Positions 1 to 8,688 of a DNA stretch of 37,592 nucleotides are shown here, one piece after another. Under the pieces are notes generated by a model, which did no database searches, was not told where the DNA came from, and saw only the letters and a list, made by a program, of their open reading frames with translations. A program made the position numbers and the translations under genes. Position 1 is the first letter of the stretch. Each line of letters starts with the position of its first letter. Source of the DNA: Deltaproteobacteria bacterium (lineage in GTDB: Bacteria; Myxococcota_A; UBA796; SXON01); the NCBI GenBank assembly GCA_947490345.1, contig CANLGL010000054.1, forward strand, positions 1-37,592, written 5' to 3'.

Positions 1-1049
1 CCGAGGCAGGAGCGGTCGGACTGGAGGTCGTCGATCCCTGACAGCGCCGTGCCGTCGGTGAAGGTACCGTCGCAGTTCGAGCGCAGCAGCAGCTCGCCGC
101 CTGAGGTCCCCCCGCCGATGCCGTAGTAGTCCAGGCAGCCGTCGTTGTCGTAGTCGCCCCACACGCCGCCGCTGGTGCCTACGCCCACGGATGCGCCGGA
201 AGCCGAAGTGACGTCGGTGAACACGCCGCCGTCGTTCCGGTAGAGCGTGGGGCCGCCGGCCATCAGATCGTCGTCACCGTCGTCGTCGTAGTCGCCCCAG
301 GCCACGTTGCCGCCGGTGGAGAGCGCGGGGTCGACGTGGAAGTACAGGTCTTCGTCGGCCACGTCGGAGGTGTAGGCGTACTGGAGCCGCGCGAGGTAGT
401 CGAATTGCAGGGGAAACGAGAGCCCCGCGTACAGGTAGGCTTCGTCGTTCTCCGGGTAGGCCAGCGCGGAGTGGCAGTCGTCCCACGTGCCGCAGGTGCC
501 TGCCACGGTGCCAGCGTCGAGCGCCACGAAGGGTCCGTCCTTGCTGGCGTGCCAGCTCGCCGCGTACACGAGGGCGGGGCCATCCACGTCCAGATCGAGC
601 GCGTAGGTCGTCCAGCCCTCGTCGTCCGTCTGCCCGGGGCAGACGGTGAGCTGGAGGGCGGGATCATGGACGAAGTCGAAGCCGTTGTGGCCGAAGTCGG
701 CGTAGACCCCAACGCGATGCTCCTCGCCCTCCTCCGGCGAATCGGCCCATCGCAGCTTCAGCGCCGAGATGTGCGCGTCGTGCGCGAGTTCGAAGCGCAC
801 CGCCTCCCAACCGGGGTCGGTGTAGAGGTTGTAGGGCTCGACGTAGCCGTCGCGGTTGCCCTTGAGATCCTTGAGCGTGTAGGCCTGGGTTCCATCGTCC
901 CAGGCCATCCACTCCGCAGCGTCGGCATCCACGGCGCACGCGTCGGCGCCCGAGTCGGTGTCGGTGTCGGTGTCCAAGCCGCTGTCGGTGTCAGTGGTGT
1001 CCGGCAGGGGTTCGGGGAGACCAGTGCAGGCGAAGAGGAGGAGGACCAT
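1..1049 (-). CDS. Partial VCBS/FG-GAP repeat lipoprotein (C-terminus off the window)
   Basis: The frame is open from ATG 1049 to the left edge (about 349 codons), so the C-terminus is missing. It begins MVLLLFAC, a very short lipobox, followed by an Asp/Thr linker (DTTDTDSGLDTDTDTD). Residues about 45-230 look like a compact extracellular domain without a name I recognise. After that come repeats of the type WGDYDDDGDDDLMAGG and WGDYDNDGCLDYYG, which are calcium-binding loops of VCBS/FG-GAP beta-propellers. The protein is probably exposed at the cell surface. An upstream in-frame ATG at 1064 would add MYTPP, but the TACACT box at 1056-1061 lies exactly where a leaderless promoter for ATG 1049 would be, so 1049 is preferred. 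It is divergent from the CBS gene at 1128. The family is clear; the substrate or partner is unknown. Confidence 0.8.
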   Translation of the reverse strand, partial: MVLLLFACTGLPEPLPDTTDTDSGLDTDTDTDSGADACAVDADAAEWMAWDDGTQAYTLKDLKGNRDGYVEPYNLYTDPGWEAVRFELAHDAHISALKLRWADSPEEGEEHRVGVYADFGHNGFDFVHDPALQLTVCPGQTDDEGWTTYALDLDVDGPALVYAASWHASKDGPFVALDAGTVAGTCGTWDDCHSALAYPENDEAYLYAGLSFPLQFDYLARLQYAYTSDVADEDLYFHVDPALSTGGNVAWGDYDDDGDDDLMAGGPTLYRNDGGVFTDVTSASGASVGVGTSGGVWGDYDNDGCLDYYGIGGGTSGGELLLRSNCDGTFTDGTALSGIDDLQSDRSCL

Positions 1050-1055
1050 CGGGGG

Positions 1056-1061
1056 AGTGTA
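1056..1061 (-). promoter_or_regulatory. -10-like TACACT box, leaderless arrangement
   Basis: On the minus strand TACACT is followed by 6 nt and then ATG 1049. No Shine-Dalgarno sequence is present. The same hexamer occurs before the SGNH gene (2710-2715). This is inferred from position and recurrence only. Confidence 0.4.
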
Positions 1062-1127
1062 CATCGGGCGATCGGTGTACACAGTCTATGGGTCTGCGTC
1101 CCTCCACCCATCCACCTGAGGTTTCCG

Positions 1128-1568
1128 ATGAAGACTCCGCTGCAAAACGTCATCCGTTGGAAGGGAACGGTGGTCCATACGATCAACCCCGAGGCCAGCG
1201 TCGGGACGGCGGTCCGGAGCATGGCCGGCCTCAACGTGGGCAGCGTGGTGGTGATGAACGGCGGCGCCGTCGCGGGACTGCTGAGCGAGCGCCAGGTGAT
1301 CGTCGCTCTCGCGCGCGGGATGGATTCCCTCGACCGAACTGCGGTGCGGGATCTGATGGATCCCCATCCACCGCTGGTCGGCCCAGACACGAATGTCGGC
1401 ATTGCGATGTCGCTCATGACGGAGCGGTTCACTCGGCATCTGCCGGTTGTGGACCACGGGGTGCTGGTCGGTATCGTGTCAATCGGTGACCTCACTCGCT
1501 GGGTCACGCGGTCCCTCCAAGGTGAGGTCGAGGCGCTGCAGAGCTACATCGTCGGGGCGTATCAATAG
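1128..1568 (+). CDS. CBS-domain pair protein
   Basis: This 146-residue protein is essentially two CBS domains in tandem (about residues 10-65 and 76-130), a Bateman module that binds adenine nucleotides such as AMP, ATP or S-adenosylmethionine. The second domain shows the typical LPVVDHGVLVGIVSIGDL strand-turn-helix. There is no catalytic or membrane domain, so it is likely a stand-alone cytosolic regulator; stand-alone CBS pairs are common in proteobacteria and their partners are rarely known. ATG 1128 is chosen because a GAGG Shine-Dalgarno lies 6 nt upstream and the domain begins immediately. A longer upstream frame has no supporting homology. The stop at 1566-1568 faces the stop of the SGNH gene with only 2 nt between them. 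Confidence 0.9.
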   Translation: MKTPLQNVIRWKGTVVHTINPEASVGTAVRSMAGLNVGSVVVMNGGAVAGLLSERQVIVALARGMDSLDRTAVRDLMDPHPPLVGPDTNVGIAMSLMTERFTRHLPVVDHGVLVGIVSIGDLTRWVTRSLQGEVEALQSYIVGAYQ

Positions 1569-1570
1569 CG

Positions 1571-2686
1571 CTACTGCTCGATTGTGCTCTGGAACAACCC
1601 GGCGATCGCGTCGTGACCGGCATTGTTTGGGTGGAAGCAGCTCGCGTCGAACCACAGCTCGGCGTCGGCGTCCCGGTAACAGCGCCCGTCCGCGCGGCTC
1701 AGGTTGTACCCGTGCCCGCAGAAGGCCTCGCCCAGAAAGATCATGTCGGTCTGGGTCTCGGTCGCGATCTTCAGGTGTTCGACCTGCTCGAAGGCGATGA
1801 GCTCGGCGATGATCGGCGCGCCGAGATCATAGTGGATTCCGACGAAGTCCGCACCCGGACAAGCATCGACGTCGCCGAAACCATCGGTGAACTCATACAG
1901 ATTCGCGAAGACGACATAGACCTTGCCGGGAAAGCGCACCTTGTCGGTGGTCACCCAGGTGATGGCGTCGCGGAGGTCGGTCACCGCTTCCTCGATCGCG
2001 GCGCGCAGATCGGCCGCCGGGACCGCGGCGTAGTAGTCCTCGGCCAACGAGAACAGGTCGTTTCCGCCCACAGTGATCACGATGAGCGTCGTCTTTCCCG
2101 CGACCGCCTCCGGGATGCAGTCGGCGATCTGGTTGTTGTCCTTTTTGAGGTCATCGGTGCGTGCGCCCCATTTCGCGCAGACCGAGAAGTCGCCGGAGTC
2201 CTGGAGCTTGCCGACGCCGGCGACGATGTCGTAACCATTCCAGTCGGAGTCCGGCGCGGTCAGGCCGTACGTCGTCGCCAGCCACGTCGCGAGCTGAACT
2301 CGGTAGAAGCGCGCGGGCGTGTTCGGCGGGGTGCCCACCGTGATGCTGTCGCCCACGAAGACCACGTGCTCGATGCCGGTGATGTCCTGGTGGTTGGTGC
2401 CCGAGCAGTCGTCGTTGATCACCGCGCTGGCGGAGAGGTAGTCGGGCTCGTGAAAGAAGCCGTTTCCGCGCAGGATCCGGTCGATGCAGGGTTCCTCGAC
2501 CGGGTCGGTGTCGGCAGTGTCCGTGGAGTCGGCGGTGTCAGCGGTGGTGTCGCTGTCAGCGGTGTCGTTGCCGCCGGTGTCGGCGCCGGTGTCGGCGGTG
2601 TCGGTCGCGGTGCCGTGGGTATCGGTCGCCGCGGGGTCGGGGTCACCGTCGGCCGAGGTGCAGGCGAGGAGGAGGGGGAGGATCAT
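1571..2686 (-). CDS. SGNH/GDSL-family hydrolase lipoprotein
   Basis: The 371-residue protein starts MILPLLLAC, a minimal lipobox, then has an Asp/Thr linker to about residue 62. The catalytic domain follows. Block I is VVFVGDSITVG with the nucleophile at Ser114, the oxyanion block III is GGND (207-210), and a block-V-like DASCFHPNNAGH lies near the end with His352 as the likely base. In block V the Asp sits five residues before the His, not the usual three, so the triad acid is uncertain. The family hydrolyses esters or acetyl groups of lipids and polysaccharides; here it is probably attached to an envelope membrane. ATG 2686 is preferred over an ATG at 2752 because AAGGAG lies 6 nt upstream and the lipobox follows directly. 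Confidence 0.88.
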   Translation of the reverse strand: MILPLLLACTSADGDPDPAATDTHGTATDTADTGADTGGNDTADSDTTADTADSTDTADTDPVEEPCIDRILRGNGFFHEPDYLSASAVINDDCSGTNHQDITGIEHVVFVGDSITVGTPPNTPARFYRVQLATWLATTYGLTAPDSDWNGYDIVAGVGKLQDSGDFSVCAKWGARTDDLKKDNNQIADCIPEAVAGKTTLIVITVGGNDLFSLAEDYYAAVPAADLRAAIEEAVTDLRDAITWVTTDKVRFPGKVYVVFANLYEFTDGFGDVDACPGADFVGIHYDLGAPIIAELIAFEQVEHLKIATETQTDMIFLGEAFCGHGYNLSRADGRCYRDADAELWFDASCFHPNNAGHDAIAGLFQSTIEQ

Positions 2687-2692
2687 CGTCGG

Positions 2693-2715
2693 CTCCTTGA
2701 GCGAGGCGGAGTGTA
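2693..2715 (-). promoter_or_regulatory. -10-like box plus Shine-Dalgarno that fixes the SGNH start
   Basis: On the minus strand TACACT (2710-2715) is followed by a leader of about 17 nt containing AAGGAG (2693-2698), 6 nt before ATG 2686. The Shine-Dalgarno position decides the start. The promoter part is an inference. Confidence 0.5.
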
Positions 2716-2734
2716 GCAGAGCAGCGGGCGCCTC

Positions 2735-2763
2735 TTGACACGTCAACCCCACCGTGCGACGAT
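2735..2763 (+). promoter_or_regulatory. Candidate sigma70-type promoter with a dyad, upstream of ParA
   Basis: A perfect -35 TTGACA (2735-2740) is followed after 17 nt by GACGAT (2758-2763), a weak -10. The -35 is part of the dyad TTGAC-AC-GTCAA (2735-2746), which could be an operator. An AGGTGG (2774-2779) lies before ATG 2785, so a transcript from here would carry a usable ribosome site. Confidence 0.4.
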
Positions 2764-2784
2764 GCCCCCACTTCAGGTGGTACC

Positions 2785-3708
2785 ATGCGGCTTTCGATGG
2801 GTTCGGTCGGGTTCGTCAAGAAGGAGGCGGCCAAGTCACTCGCGCCGGGGAAGAAGCAGGCGGTGGTCATCGCCGTAGCCGCGCAGAAGGGCGGGGTTGG
2901 CAAGACGACGACCACCGTGACCCTGGGAGCGGCGTTGGCCCGGTATTTCGAGATGGAGGTGCTGCTCGTCGATCTGGACGCCCAGGCCCACGTCAACCTC
3001 GCGCTGCGCAGCATCGTCAACGCCGGTGGCGACTCACTCGCGGAGCTTTTGGAGGAGCCGACGACTCGGGAAGTGGCGGAGATCGCGGTCGGCACCAAGG
3101 TGCCAGGGTTGGAGATCACGCCCGGCTGCCCGGAGTTGGCGCGCGCCGAGAACCGTCTCTCCACGCGAATCGGCAAGGAGCTGGTGCTGCGCGAGCTGCT
3201 GAGCGTCAGTCGCACCCATTACGACATCATCCTGCTCGACTGCCCACCGAACCTCGGCAACCTCACCATCAACGGGCTCGTCGCCGCCGACTGCGTGCTG
3301 GTGCCGTGCAATCCGGCGATGCTCGCCGTTTCCGGGGTGGAGGGTCTTTTGGGCGCCGTGGCCGAGGTCCGCGCCGCGCTCAACCCCTCGCTCGAGGTCC
3401 TCGGTCTGGTGCTCACCCGGGTCGACCAACGAAACGGCGCCACCAACCAGATGATCACCCAGCTGCTGAGCGAGAACTGGGAGGACCTGCTGGCGCCCGT
3501 CCAGATCAGCGCGGACGCGGCCTTGGCCAAGGCGCAGATCGAAGGCACCGACGTCTACGCCTTCGACGCCCACAGCCGTGCCGCCGGACAGTACGTCGAG
3601 CTGGCCGAGTGGACGATCGCCCGCCTGAGCGCGATGGGACTTCGTCGTGAGGGTGCGACGACGGATACCGGTGATCAGCGGCCTGAGCTAATGGCTTCGG
3701 AGGGCTAG
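2785..3708 (+). CDS. ParA/Soj-family ATPase, orphan
   Basis: A 307-residue P-loop ATPase of the MinD/ParA family. It has the deviant Walker A KGGVGKTTTT at about residues 35-44 with the signature lysine, the switch I region VLLVDLDAQAHVNLAL, and Walker B YDIILLDCPPNLG. Such proteins form ATP-dependent dimers on DNA or membranes and position plasmids, chromosomes or large protein assemblies. No ParB, parS-like cluster or chemotaxis/pilus gene is next to it, so its cargo is unknown. There is a basic extension of about 25 residues before the ATPase and a polar C-terminal tail, which may carry the partner contact. ATG 2785 has AGGTGG 5 nt upstream; ATG 2797 is an alternative. Confidence 0.9.
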   Translation: MRLSMGSVGFVKKEAAKSLAPGKKQAVVIAVAAQKGGVGKTTTTVTLGAALARYFEMEVLLVDLDAQAHVNLALRSIVNAGGDSLAELLEEPTTREVAEIAVGTKVPGLEITPGCPELARAENRLSTRIGKELVLRELLSVSRTHYDIILLDCPPNLGNLTINGLVAADCVLVPCNPAMLAVSGVEGLLGAVAEVRAALNPSLEVLGLVLTRVDQRNGATNQMITQLLSENWEDLLAPVQISADAALAKAQIEGTDVYAFDAHSRAAGQYVELAEWTIARLSAMGLRREGATTDTGDQRPELMASEG

Positions 3709-3977
3709 CCCGACTGGGCGCTGAGCGCGCGGCATAGCGGATACCCGCCTCCCCCAACTATTCGAACGGACACCGGCGGACGTCTGCGGACACCGGCGGA
3801 CACGCGCTCGGCCCTCCAAGCAGGCACCGCCGAACGATCGTGCGAGTGGGCTTGTATCTATATTTTTCCCGAAACGCGAACCCAAAGTGCAACTGCGCAT
3901 CGCAGAACACCGGGCGCCTGCCCCAGTGGTGTGTAGGTCGAACGCTCCCCGGCGCACCGGCCCACCTGCGAGTACCC
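3709..3977. other. Intergenic stretch with a 20-bp-period repeat and an AT-rich patch
   Basis: No credible gene is seen. Two copies of a 15-nt sequence beginning CGGACACCGG lie at 3767-3781 and 3787-3801. An AT-rich patch, unusual here, lies at 3852-3867 (TTGTATCTATATTTTT) and may hold the promoter of the operon starting at 3978. The upstream in-frame extension of that gene across this patch has no signal-peptide character. Confidence 0.4.
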
Positions 3978-6410
3978 ATGACCCAAAGCCTACCCGCCTC
4001 GTTCGTATTGATGCTTCTGGCCTGCGTCGGCGACAAGTCCAGCGACACCCCCGCAGACTCCGCGGCGGACTCGGGCGGGGATAGTGGTACCGACACGGCA
4101 GATACCGGCGCCGACTCGGCGGAGGACACTGCGACGGAAACGGGCGAGGATACGGGCGGAGATACGGCCACCGACACCGCGGACGACACCGGGGGGGATA
4201 CGGCCACGGACACCGCCGACGACACGGCGGCGGACACCTCGGACGACACCGCCGACGACACGGCGGAGGACACCGCAGCGGACACGGCGGAAGACACGGG
4301 TGGGGATACCGCCGCCGACCCCGCTGAACCCACGGTCACGTTTGACATCACGGTCTGCGGGGACGGAACGGAAGACTACACGGACATTCAAGACGCCATT
4401 GATGCTGCCGCCCCGGGCGACTCCATCAGCGTGTGTCCCGGCACCTACGGGCCCATCAACGTGCCGTGGAGCGCCGAGGTTTATGTCACCTCGACGGACG
4501 GCCGAGACACGACGTTCATCGATGGCGGGGTGGACCCGGCGGTGGTGGTGGACAACGGCGCGCTCACCCTGTCCGGGTTCGGCGTGACAGGGACGGCCTT
4601 CGATGACCCCTACTACCCCGAGGGCGCCGCGTTCTCCATTCACGAAGGAGACCTCACCGTCTCCGATTGTCGGGTAACGGACACCACCGGCAATTTCACG
4701 GTCCTGTTCGATGAGAACTTTCTGGCGATGGACGATGTGGAGTGGGAAGACAACACCACCGATTACCTTTGGTATCTATCCGAGGGTGCCAACGCAGACA
4801 TCACCCACAACACCGTGCGCGGCGGCACCCACGAGCAGGTTCTGGACACCTCCGACCTCGACAACATGTTGATGAGCAACAACCTGTTCATTGACATCCA
4901 GATCAGCTCCGGGTTCACGGCGTTCTCGCTCACCTCCAACGGTGTCGGGACGCTCGACATCAACAACAACATCTTCTACAACATCGACGACGCCGACCCC
5001 TGGGGCGGCCGCACCGTGAACCTCGATGGCGTTGAGTTCCGGAGCAATATCATCTCCGCTTGCGACGCTTGGGATCTCACCCCCATGGAAGCGAACTACA
5101 ACGTGTTTTGGGACAATGGGGTGGACTACTCCACCGAGGTCACCGGCACGGGCAACCTGTACGTGGACCCGCTGTTCACCGATGCGGCCAGCGAGGACTT
5201 CACCCTGATGGCCGGGTCCCCCGCCGTCGACGCCGGCGACCCCGCCGCGCTGTTCGACGATGCGGATGCCTCCCGCAACGACATCGGCCGCTACGGCGGC
5301 CCGTACGAGGCGGCGTTCGTCCCGTACACCCGCACCGACTCGGAGACGATCACGGGCACGACGCTCCGCACCCTCACGGTGACCAATGGCTACGGCGACG
5401 GTGCCTACCTTGCCGGCGAGGTGGTTCACGTCTGGGCCGATGTGGATCCGCAAACGGAAATTCTCAGTGGCTGGTCCGGCGGCACGCTCACCGACCCCGA
5501 CGAGTGGAGCAGCGACTTCACGATGCCCGACGCCGACACCACGCTGACGGCCACCACGGCTACCGCCGCCCTCCCGTTGAGCAGCACCAGCTACACGCTC
5601 GCGGGGACCGCCCGATCGGTGCTCTACGCGATCCCCAGCTCGCCGCGGGGCATCGTCCTGTTCTTTCACTCCGCACTGGGCAACAACACCGAGCTCTACG
5701 ACAACGGGACGGCGTCGGTGGCGCGGACACTCTACGACGCGGGCTTCGGCATCGTTGCGATGGACTCCGACATCGCCGCCATCGCCGGGAGCGGCGGGTG
5801 GAGCGACTCCACGGACGACGAGACGCTCGACCTTGCCGCCACTCGCGAGCTGATGGTGGAGCTGGCCTATTGGGGCACGCCCGTCATCGCGTGGGGAGTG
5901 GGAAACGGCGCGCAGTTCGCACATGACGTCGGCCTGATGCTCCCCGCCGATGCGGTGCTTTCGTACTGCGCGCCAGGCAGGCGCTTCCAAGCAACGACGA
6001 CAGACGCCCCGACCGGGTGGTTCCTCGCCGAGCGGGACTCAACCTATCTAACGGCCGCTGAGGACGCGACGCTCTATGCTGCCGCACTCACAGTGCGCGG
6101 GATAAACGCCGAGGTTCACGTTCATGCACCCACTCTGCTCTACGACGAGCGGTTCACGCGGGTGGACGGTGTCGACGCTACCCTGTCCGCCAGCATCGCC
6201 GCCGGCCTCCTCGCCGATGGGTACGCCGACGCGGACGGCAACTGGCTCGTCACCGGAGAAGACGCCGTGGACGACCTGAGCGGGTACGGCCTGACGGCCG
6301 AGCAGGAAGCGGGGGTGGCTGCGGAGATCCGCATCATGGCCGCGGACGGCCAACTCTACGACGAAGATGCTGCTGCCACCCTCGCGTTTCTCGACACCGT
6401 GATCCCGTAG
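3978..6410 (+). CDS. Lipoprotein: beta-helix, InlB-like repeat and a degenerate alpha/beta-hydrolase domain
   Basis: The 810-residue protein starts MTQSLPASFVLMLLAC, giving a lipobox at Cys16, followed by an Asp/Thr-rich linker to about residue 115. Next is a right-handed parallel beta-helix (about 120-430) whose end has the usual SPAVDAGDP and NDIGRYGG signature. A short InlB/Flg_new-like repeat (about 450-530, with LSGWSGGTLTDPDEWSSDFT) precedes an alpha/beta-hydrolase-fold domain (about 550-810). In that domain the nucleophile elbow reads GVGNGAQFA where PHB-depolymerase-like relatives have G-x-S-N-G-G, so Gly642 replaces the serine. The HG oxyanion motif is also altered (FFHSALG). The domain is therefore probably a binding module. 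It is the first gene of a four-gene operon; the next start is 2 nt after its stop. Confidence 0.82.
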   Translation: MTQSLPASFVLMLLACVGDKSSDTPADSAADSGGDSGTDTADTGADSAEDTATETGEDTGGDTATDTADDTGGDTATDTADDTAADTSDDTADDTAEDTAADTAEDTGGDTAADPAEPTVTFDITVCGDGTEDYTDIQDAIDAAAPGDSISVCPGTYGPINVPWSAEVYVTSTDGRDTTFIDGGVDPAVVVDNGALTLSGFGVTGTAFDDPYYPEGAAFSIHEGDLTVSDCRVTDTTGNFTVLFDENFLAMDDVEWEDNTTDYLWYLSEGANADITHNTVRGGTHEQVLDTSDLDNMLMSNNLFIDIQISSGFTAFSLTSNGVGTLDINNNIFYNIDDADPWGGRTVNLDGVEFRSNIISACDAWDLTPMEANYNVFWDNGVDYSTEVTGTGNLYVDPLFTDAASEDFTLMAGSPAVDAGDPAALFDDADASRNDIGRYGGPYEAAFVPYTRTDSETITGTTLRTLTVTNGYGDGAYLAGEVVHVWADVDPQTEILSGWSGGTLTDPDEWSSDFTMPDADTTLTATTATAALPLSSTSYTLAGTARSVLYAIPSSPRGIVLFFHSALGNNTELYDNGTASVARTLYDAGFGIVAMDSDIAAIAGSGGWSDSTDDETLDLAATRELMVELAYWGTPVIAWGVGNGAQFAHDVGLMLPADAVLSYCAPGRRFQATTTDAPTGWFLAERDSTYLTAAEDATLYAAALTVRGINAEVHVHAPTLLYDERFTRVDGVDATLSASIAAGLLADGYADADGNWLVTGEDAVDDLSGYGLTAEQEAGVAAEIRIMAADGQLYDEDAAATLAFLDTVIP

Positions 6411-6412
6411 CC

Positions 6413-8173
6413 ATGCGACTCAACGCCCTCCTCTCCCAACTGTTGATCCCTTGGCTCGTCGCCTGTGAACCCGGTGACACCCCTGGCGACGCCAAACCCG
6501 ACTCGGGCGGAGATACGAGCGTCGATCGCGACAGCGACAGCGTAAGTGACACCGGCACGGACACCGACACGGACGCGGAAACCGGCGCGGATACCGGTAG
6601 CGACAGCGACAGCGGCGCCGACGACACCAGCGCCGATACCAGCGCCGACACCGATACCAGCGTCGACGACACCAGCGTCGAGGACACCAGCGCCGAGGAC
6701 ACCAGCGCCGAGGACACCAGCGTCGAGGACACCGGACCCGTCGATGCCGACGGCGATGGATTTACGACAGACGTGGACTGCGACGACGCCGACGCAGCCA
6801 CGTTCCCGGGGGCGACGGAGGCGTGTGAGGACGGCGTCGACAACGACTGCTCAGGAGCGGACAGCCATTGCCGCGCCGCGGGCAGCTACGACCTTGGCAG
6901 CGCCACTGCGAAGCTCTACTCCTCCGAGGCTGATTTTGACGCAGGGCGTCACGTCGATGCGGGCGACATCGATGGCGATGGCGTGATGGACATGCTCATC
7001 GCCACCAAAGAAGCCGACGGCAACCAGGGTGGCGCCTATGTTGTGTACGGTCCGGTTTCGGGTACCACCTCGCTGGACGCAACCGGGTACCGAATTCAGG
7101 GCGATAGCTCCACCACCTCCGCGGGGCGCGCCATCGGGCTCGGCGATGTGGACGGCGACGGCACCGAGGACCTCGGCGTCGGTGCTCCGGACGACACCTG
7201 TCGCGCCTGGATCGTCTACGGGCCCGTGTCGGCGGCGATGAACCTCATCGACGCCCCGGTCAGCTACATCGGCGAGGCCGAGACGGAGGCCGGCCACTCG
7301 ATGGATCTCGCCGATGTCGACGGCGACGGCGTGGCCGACGCGATCGTCGGCGCCTACGAGGATGACGTCGGCGGCTTCAACGCTGGCACGGTGTTCATCC
7401 AATACGGCCCGATCACCGCCGGCACCGTGACGCTCAGCACCGGGATGGACACCCGACTCATCGGCGAGAACGACTACGCCTTCGCCGGCCGCTACTTGCG
7501 CGCAGGCGTGGATGTGGACGGCGACGGCATCGGCGACATCCTCGCCGCGGCACCCTATGCAACGGGGATGGCTTCAGGATCCGGTGCCGCATACCTGGTG
7601 TATGGGGGCGTGAGTGGCGACCTCGACCTGGCCTCCGCCGACGGAAAGTTCCTCGGCGAAGCCGCGGATGACAACGCGAGCGAAGGCCTGGCGATGGGCG
7701 ATTACGACGGCGACGGGCTCGGCGACATCGTGCTCGGCTCGTACAACTCTTCCGGGGGAGACGACGCGGGCGCCGCTTACATTGTGTTGGGGCCAGCCTC
7801 AGGATCCGTGGACTTGTCGACCGCCGATTTCATCGTTCGTGGCACGTACGCCAGCCAATATGTCTCCATCGGTCTGGCCATCGGTGACACCGACGGCGAC
7901 GGGAACGGCGAGCTGGCCGTAGGCGCCCCCGGCGACACCACGGCGGGGGCGGGAGCCGGAGCGGCCTACCTATTCTACGGCCCGCCTTCCGGTACGTTCA
8001 CCCTGGCCGACGCAGACGCCGTGTTCTTCGGCGAGGACGTGTACCACGGGGCCGGCGAGAGTCTGGTCTTCGGAGACTTCGACGGGGACAGCTTCGCGGA
8101 CCTGCTGGTGGGCGTCCCCGGTGAATATTCGGGCGGCGCAAATGCGGGCGCGGCCTACGTGGTTTCCCTATGA
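6413..8173 (+). CDS. FG-GAP seven-bladed beta-propeller lipoprotein with a MopE-type motif
   Basis: This 586-residue protein has a lipobox LVAC at Cys18 and an Asp/Thr/Ser linker to about residue 110. One MopE-like metal-binding motif follows (about 111-150: DADGDGF, DCDDADAATFPGA, DGVDNDC). The rest holds seven units with a D-x-D-G-D-x-x-x-D calcium loop, such as DVDGDGVADAIVGA and DYDGDGLGDIVLGS. Seven units match a closed integrin-alpha-type propeller. Such proteins sit on the surface and bind ligands or polysaccharides. Its ATG is 2 nt after the previous stop, and its own TGA overlaps the next ATG (ATGA at 8170-8173), so it is translationally coupled on both sides. The ligand is unknown. 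Confidence 0.88.
   Translation: MRLNALLSQLLIPWLVACEPGDTPGDAKPDSGGDTSVDRDSDSVSDTGTDTDTDAETGADTGSDSDSGADDTSADTSADTDTSVDDTSVEDTSAEDTSAEDTSVEDTGPVDADGDGFTTDVDCDDADAATFPGATEACEDGVDNDCSGADSHCRAAGSYDLGSATAKLYSSEADFDAGRHVDAGDIDGDGVMDMLIATKEADGNQGGAYVVYGPVSGTTSLDATGYRIQGDSSTTSAGRAIGLGDVDGDGTEDLGVGAPDDTCRAWIVYGPVSAAMNLIDAPVSYIGEAETEAGHSMDLADVDGDGVADAIVGAYEDDVGGFNAGTVFIQYGPITAGTVTLSTGMDTRLIGENDYAFAGRYLRAGVDVDGDGIGDILAAAPYATGMASGSGAAYLVYGGVSGDLDLASADGKFLGEAADDNASEGLAMGDYDGDGLGDIVLGSYNSSGGDDAGAAYIVLGPASGSVDLSTADFIVRGTYASQYVSIGLAIGDTDGDGNGELAVGAPGDTTAGAGAGAAYLFYGPPSGTFTLADADAVFFGEDVYHGAGESLVFGDFDGDSFADLLVGVPGEYSGGANAGAAYVVSL
6668..6727 (+). repeat. Four 15-bp tandem units coding a DTS(A/V)E linker
   Basis: Four in-frame units of GACACCAGCGYCGAG encode DTSVE/DTSAE in the linker of the FG-GAP lipoprotein. 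In-frame expansion or contraction would change linker length without breaking the gene. Confidence 0.8.
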
Positions 8174-8688
8174 CAATTCGCCCCAACGTGAGCCCTCAGA
8201 ATCGCGAGCTCGGCATCTTCGCCCTGCTACGCGCCGAACACTACGCGATCATCCACCTGTTGGAACAGGTCAGCAGCACACCGATGGAAAGCCAGCGTCA
8301 AATCCTGTTCGCGCAGCTGCATCTCTCCCTGCTTCCCCATTTGAAGGCGGAGGAGGAAACGCTCTACCCTCGGCTGCAGCACCGCGACACCACGCGCGAC
8401 GTGGCCCTGGAGGGCGAACAGGAGCATCGCATCATCACACTCCTGCTCGGCGAACTCCAGAGCATGGTCACGCACGGCGATATCTGGATGGCCAAGTTCA
8501 AGGTGTTTCAATCGAACGTCTACCACCACCTGGACCAGGAAGAGGGCACGATGATCGCGGAAGCAGCGGCCGTGCTCTCCCTCGACGAGACCAGGGACAT
8601 CGCCAGAACATACCGAATGTCCCGCGACAGGCACCTCCGCAAACTGCGCGCCGCACTTCGCAAACCAAGCACCAAGGAACCAACATGA
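8170..8688 (+). CDS. Hemerythrin HHE-domain protein
   Basis: A 172-residue cytosolic protein of the hemerythrin/HHE family, a four-helix bundle with a non-haem di-iron site that binds O2, NO or acts in iron and redox sensing. Candidate ligands are visible in order: His24/His29 (LRAEHYAIIHLL), His57 with Glu61-63 (HLKAEEETLYP), His86 (EGEQEHRII), and His119/His120 with Glu124/125 (YHHLDQEEG). No signal peptide is present. The start is set by the ATGA overlap with the preceding lipoprotein gene, and its stop overlaps the next start in the same way (8685-8688). Coupling to a Rieske oxidoreductase suggests a redox or oxygen-related role, but the partner reaction is inferred. Confidence 0.88.
   Translation: MTIRPNVSPQNRELGIFALLRAEHYAIIHLLEQVSSTPMESQRQILFAQLHLSLLPHLKAEEETLYPRLQHRDTTRDVALEGEQEHRIITLLLGELQSMVTHGDIWMAKFKVFQSNVYHHLDQEEGTMIAEAAAVLSLDETRDIARTYRMSRDRHLRKLRAALRKPSTKEPT

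Noticed and set aside
3767..3801. Two 15-nt direct repeats as iterons or parS sites for ParA
   Set aside because: Only two copies, not palindromic, and no replication or ParB gene is near.
8121..8684. Upstream extension of the FAD/Rieske gene through the hemerythrin gene
   Set aside because: The extension is Arg/Pro/His-rich and overlaps the well-supported hemerythrin frame. ATG 8685 with its AAGGA site explains the data.
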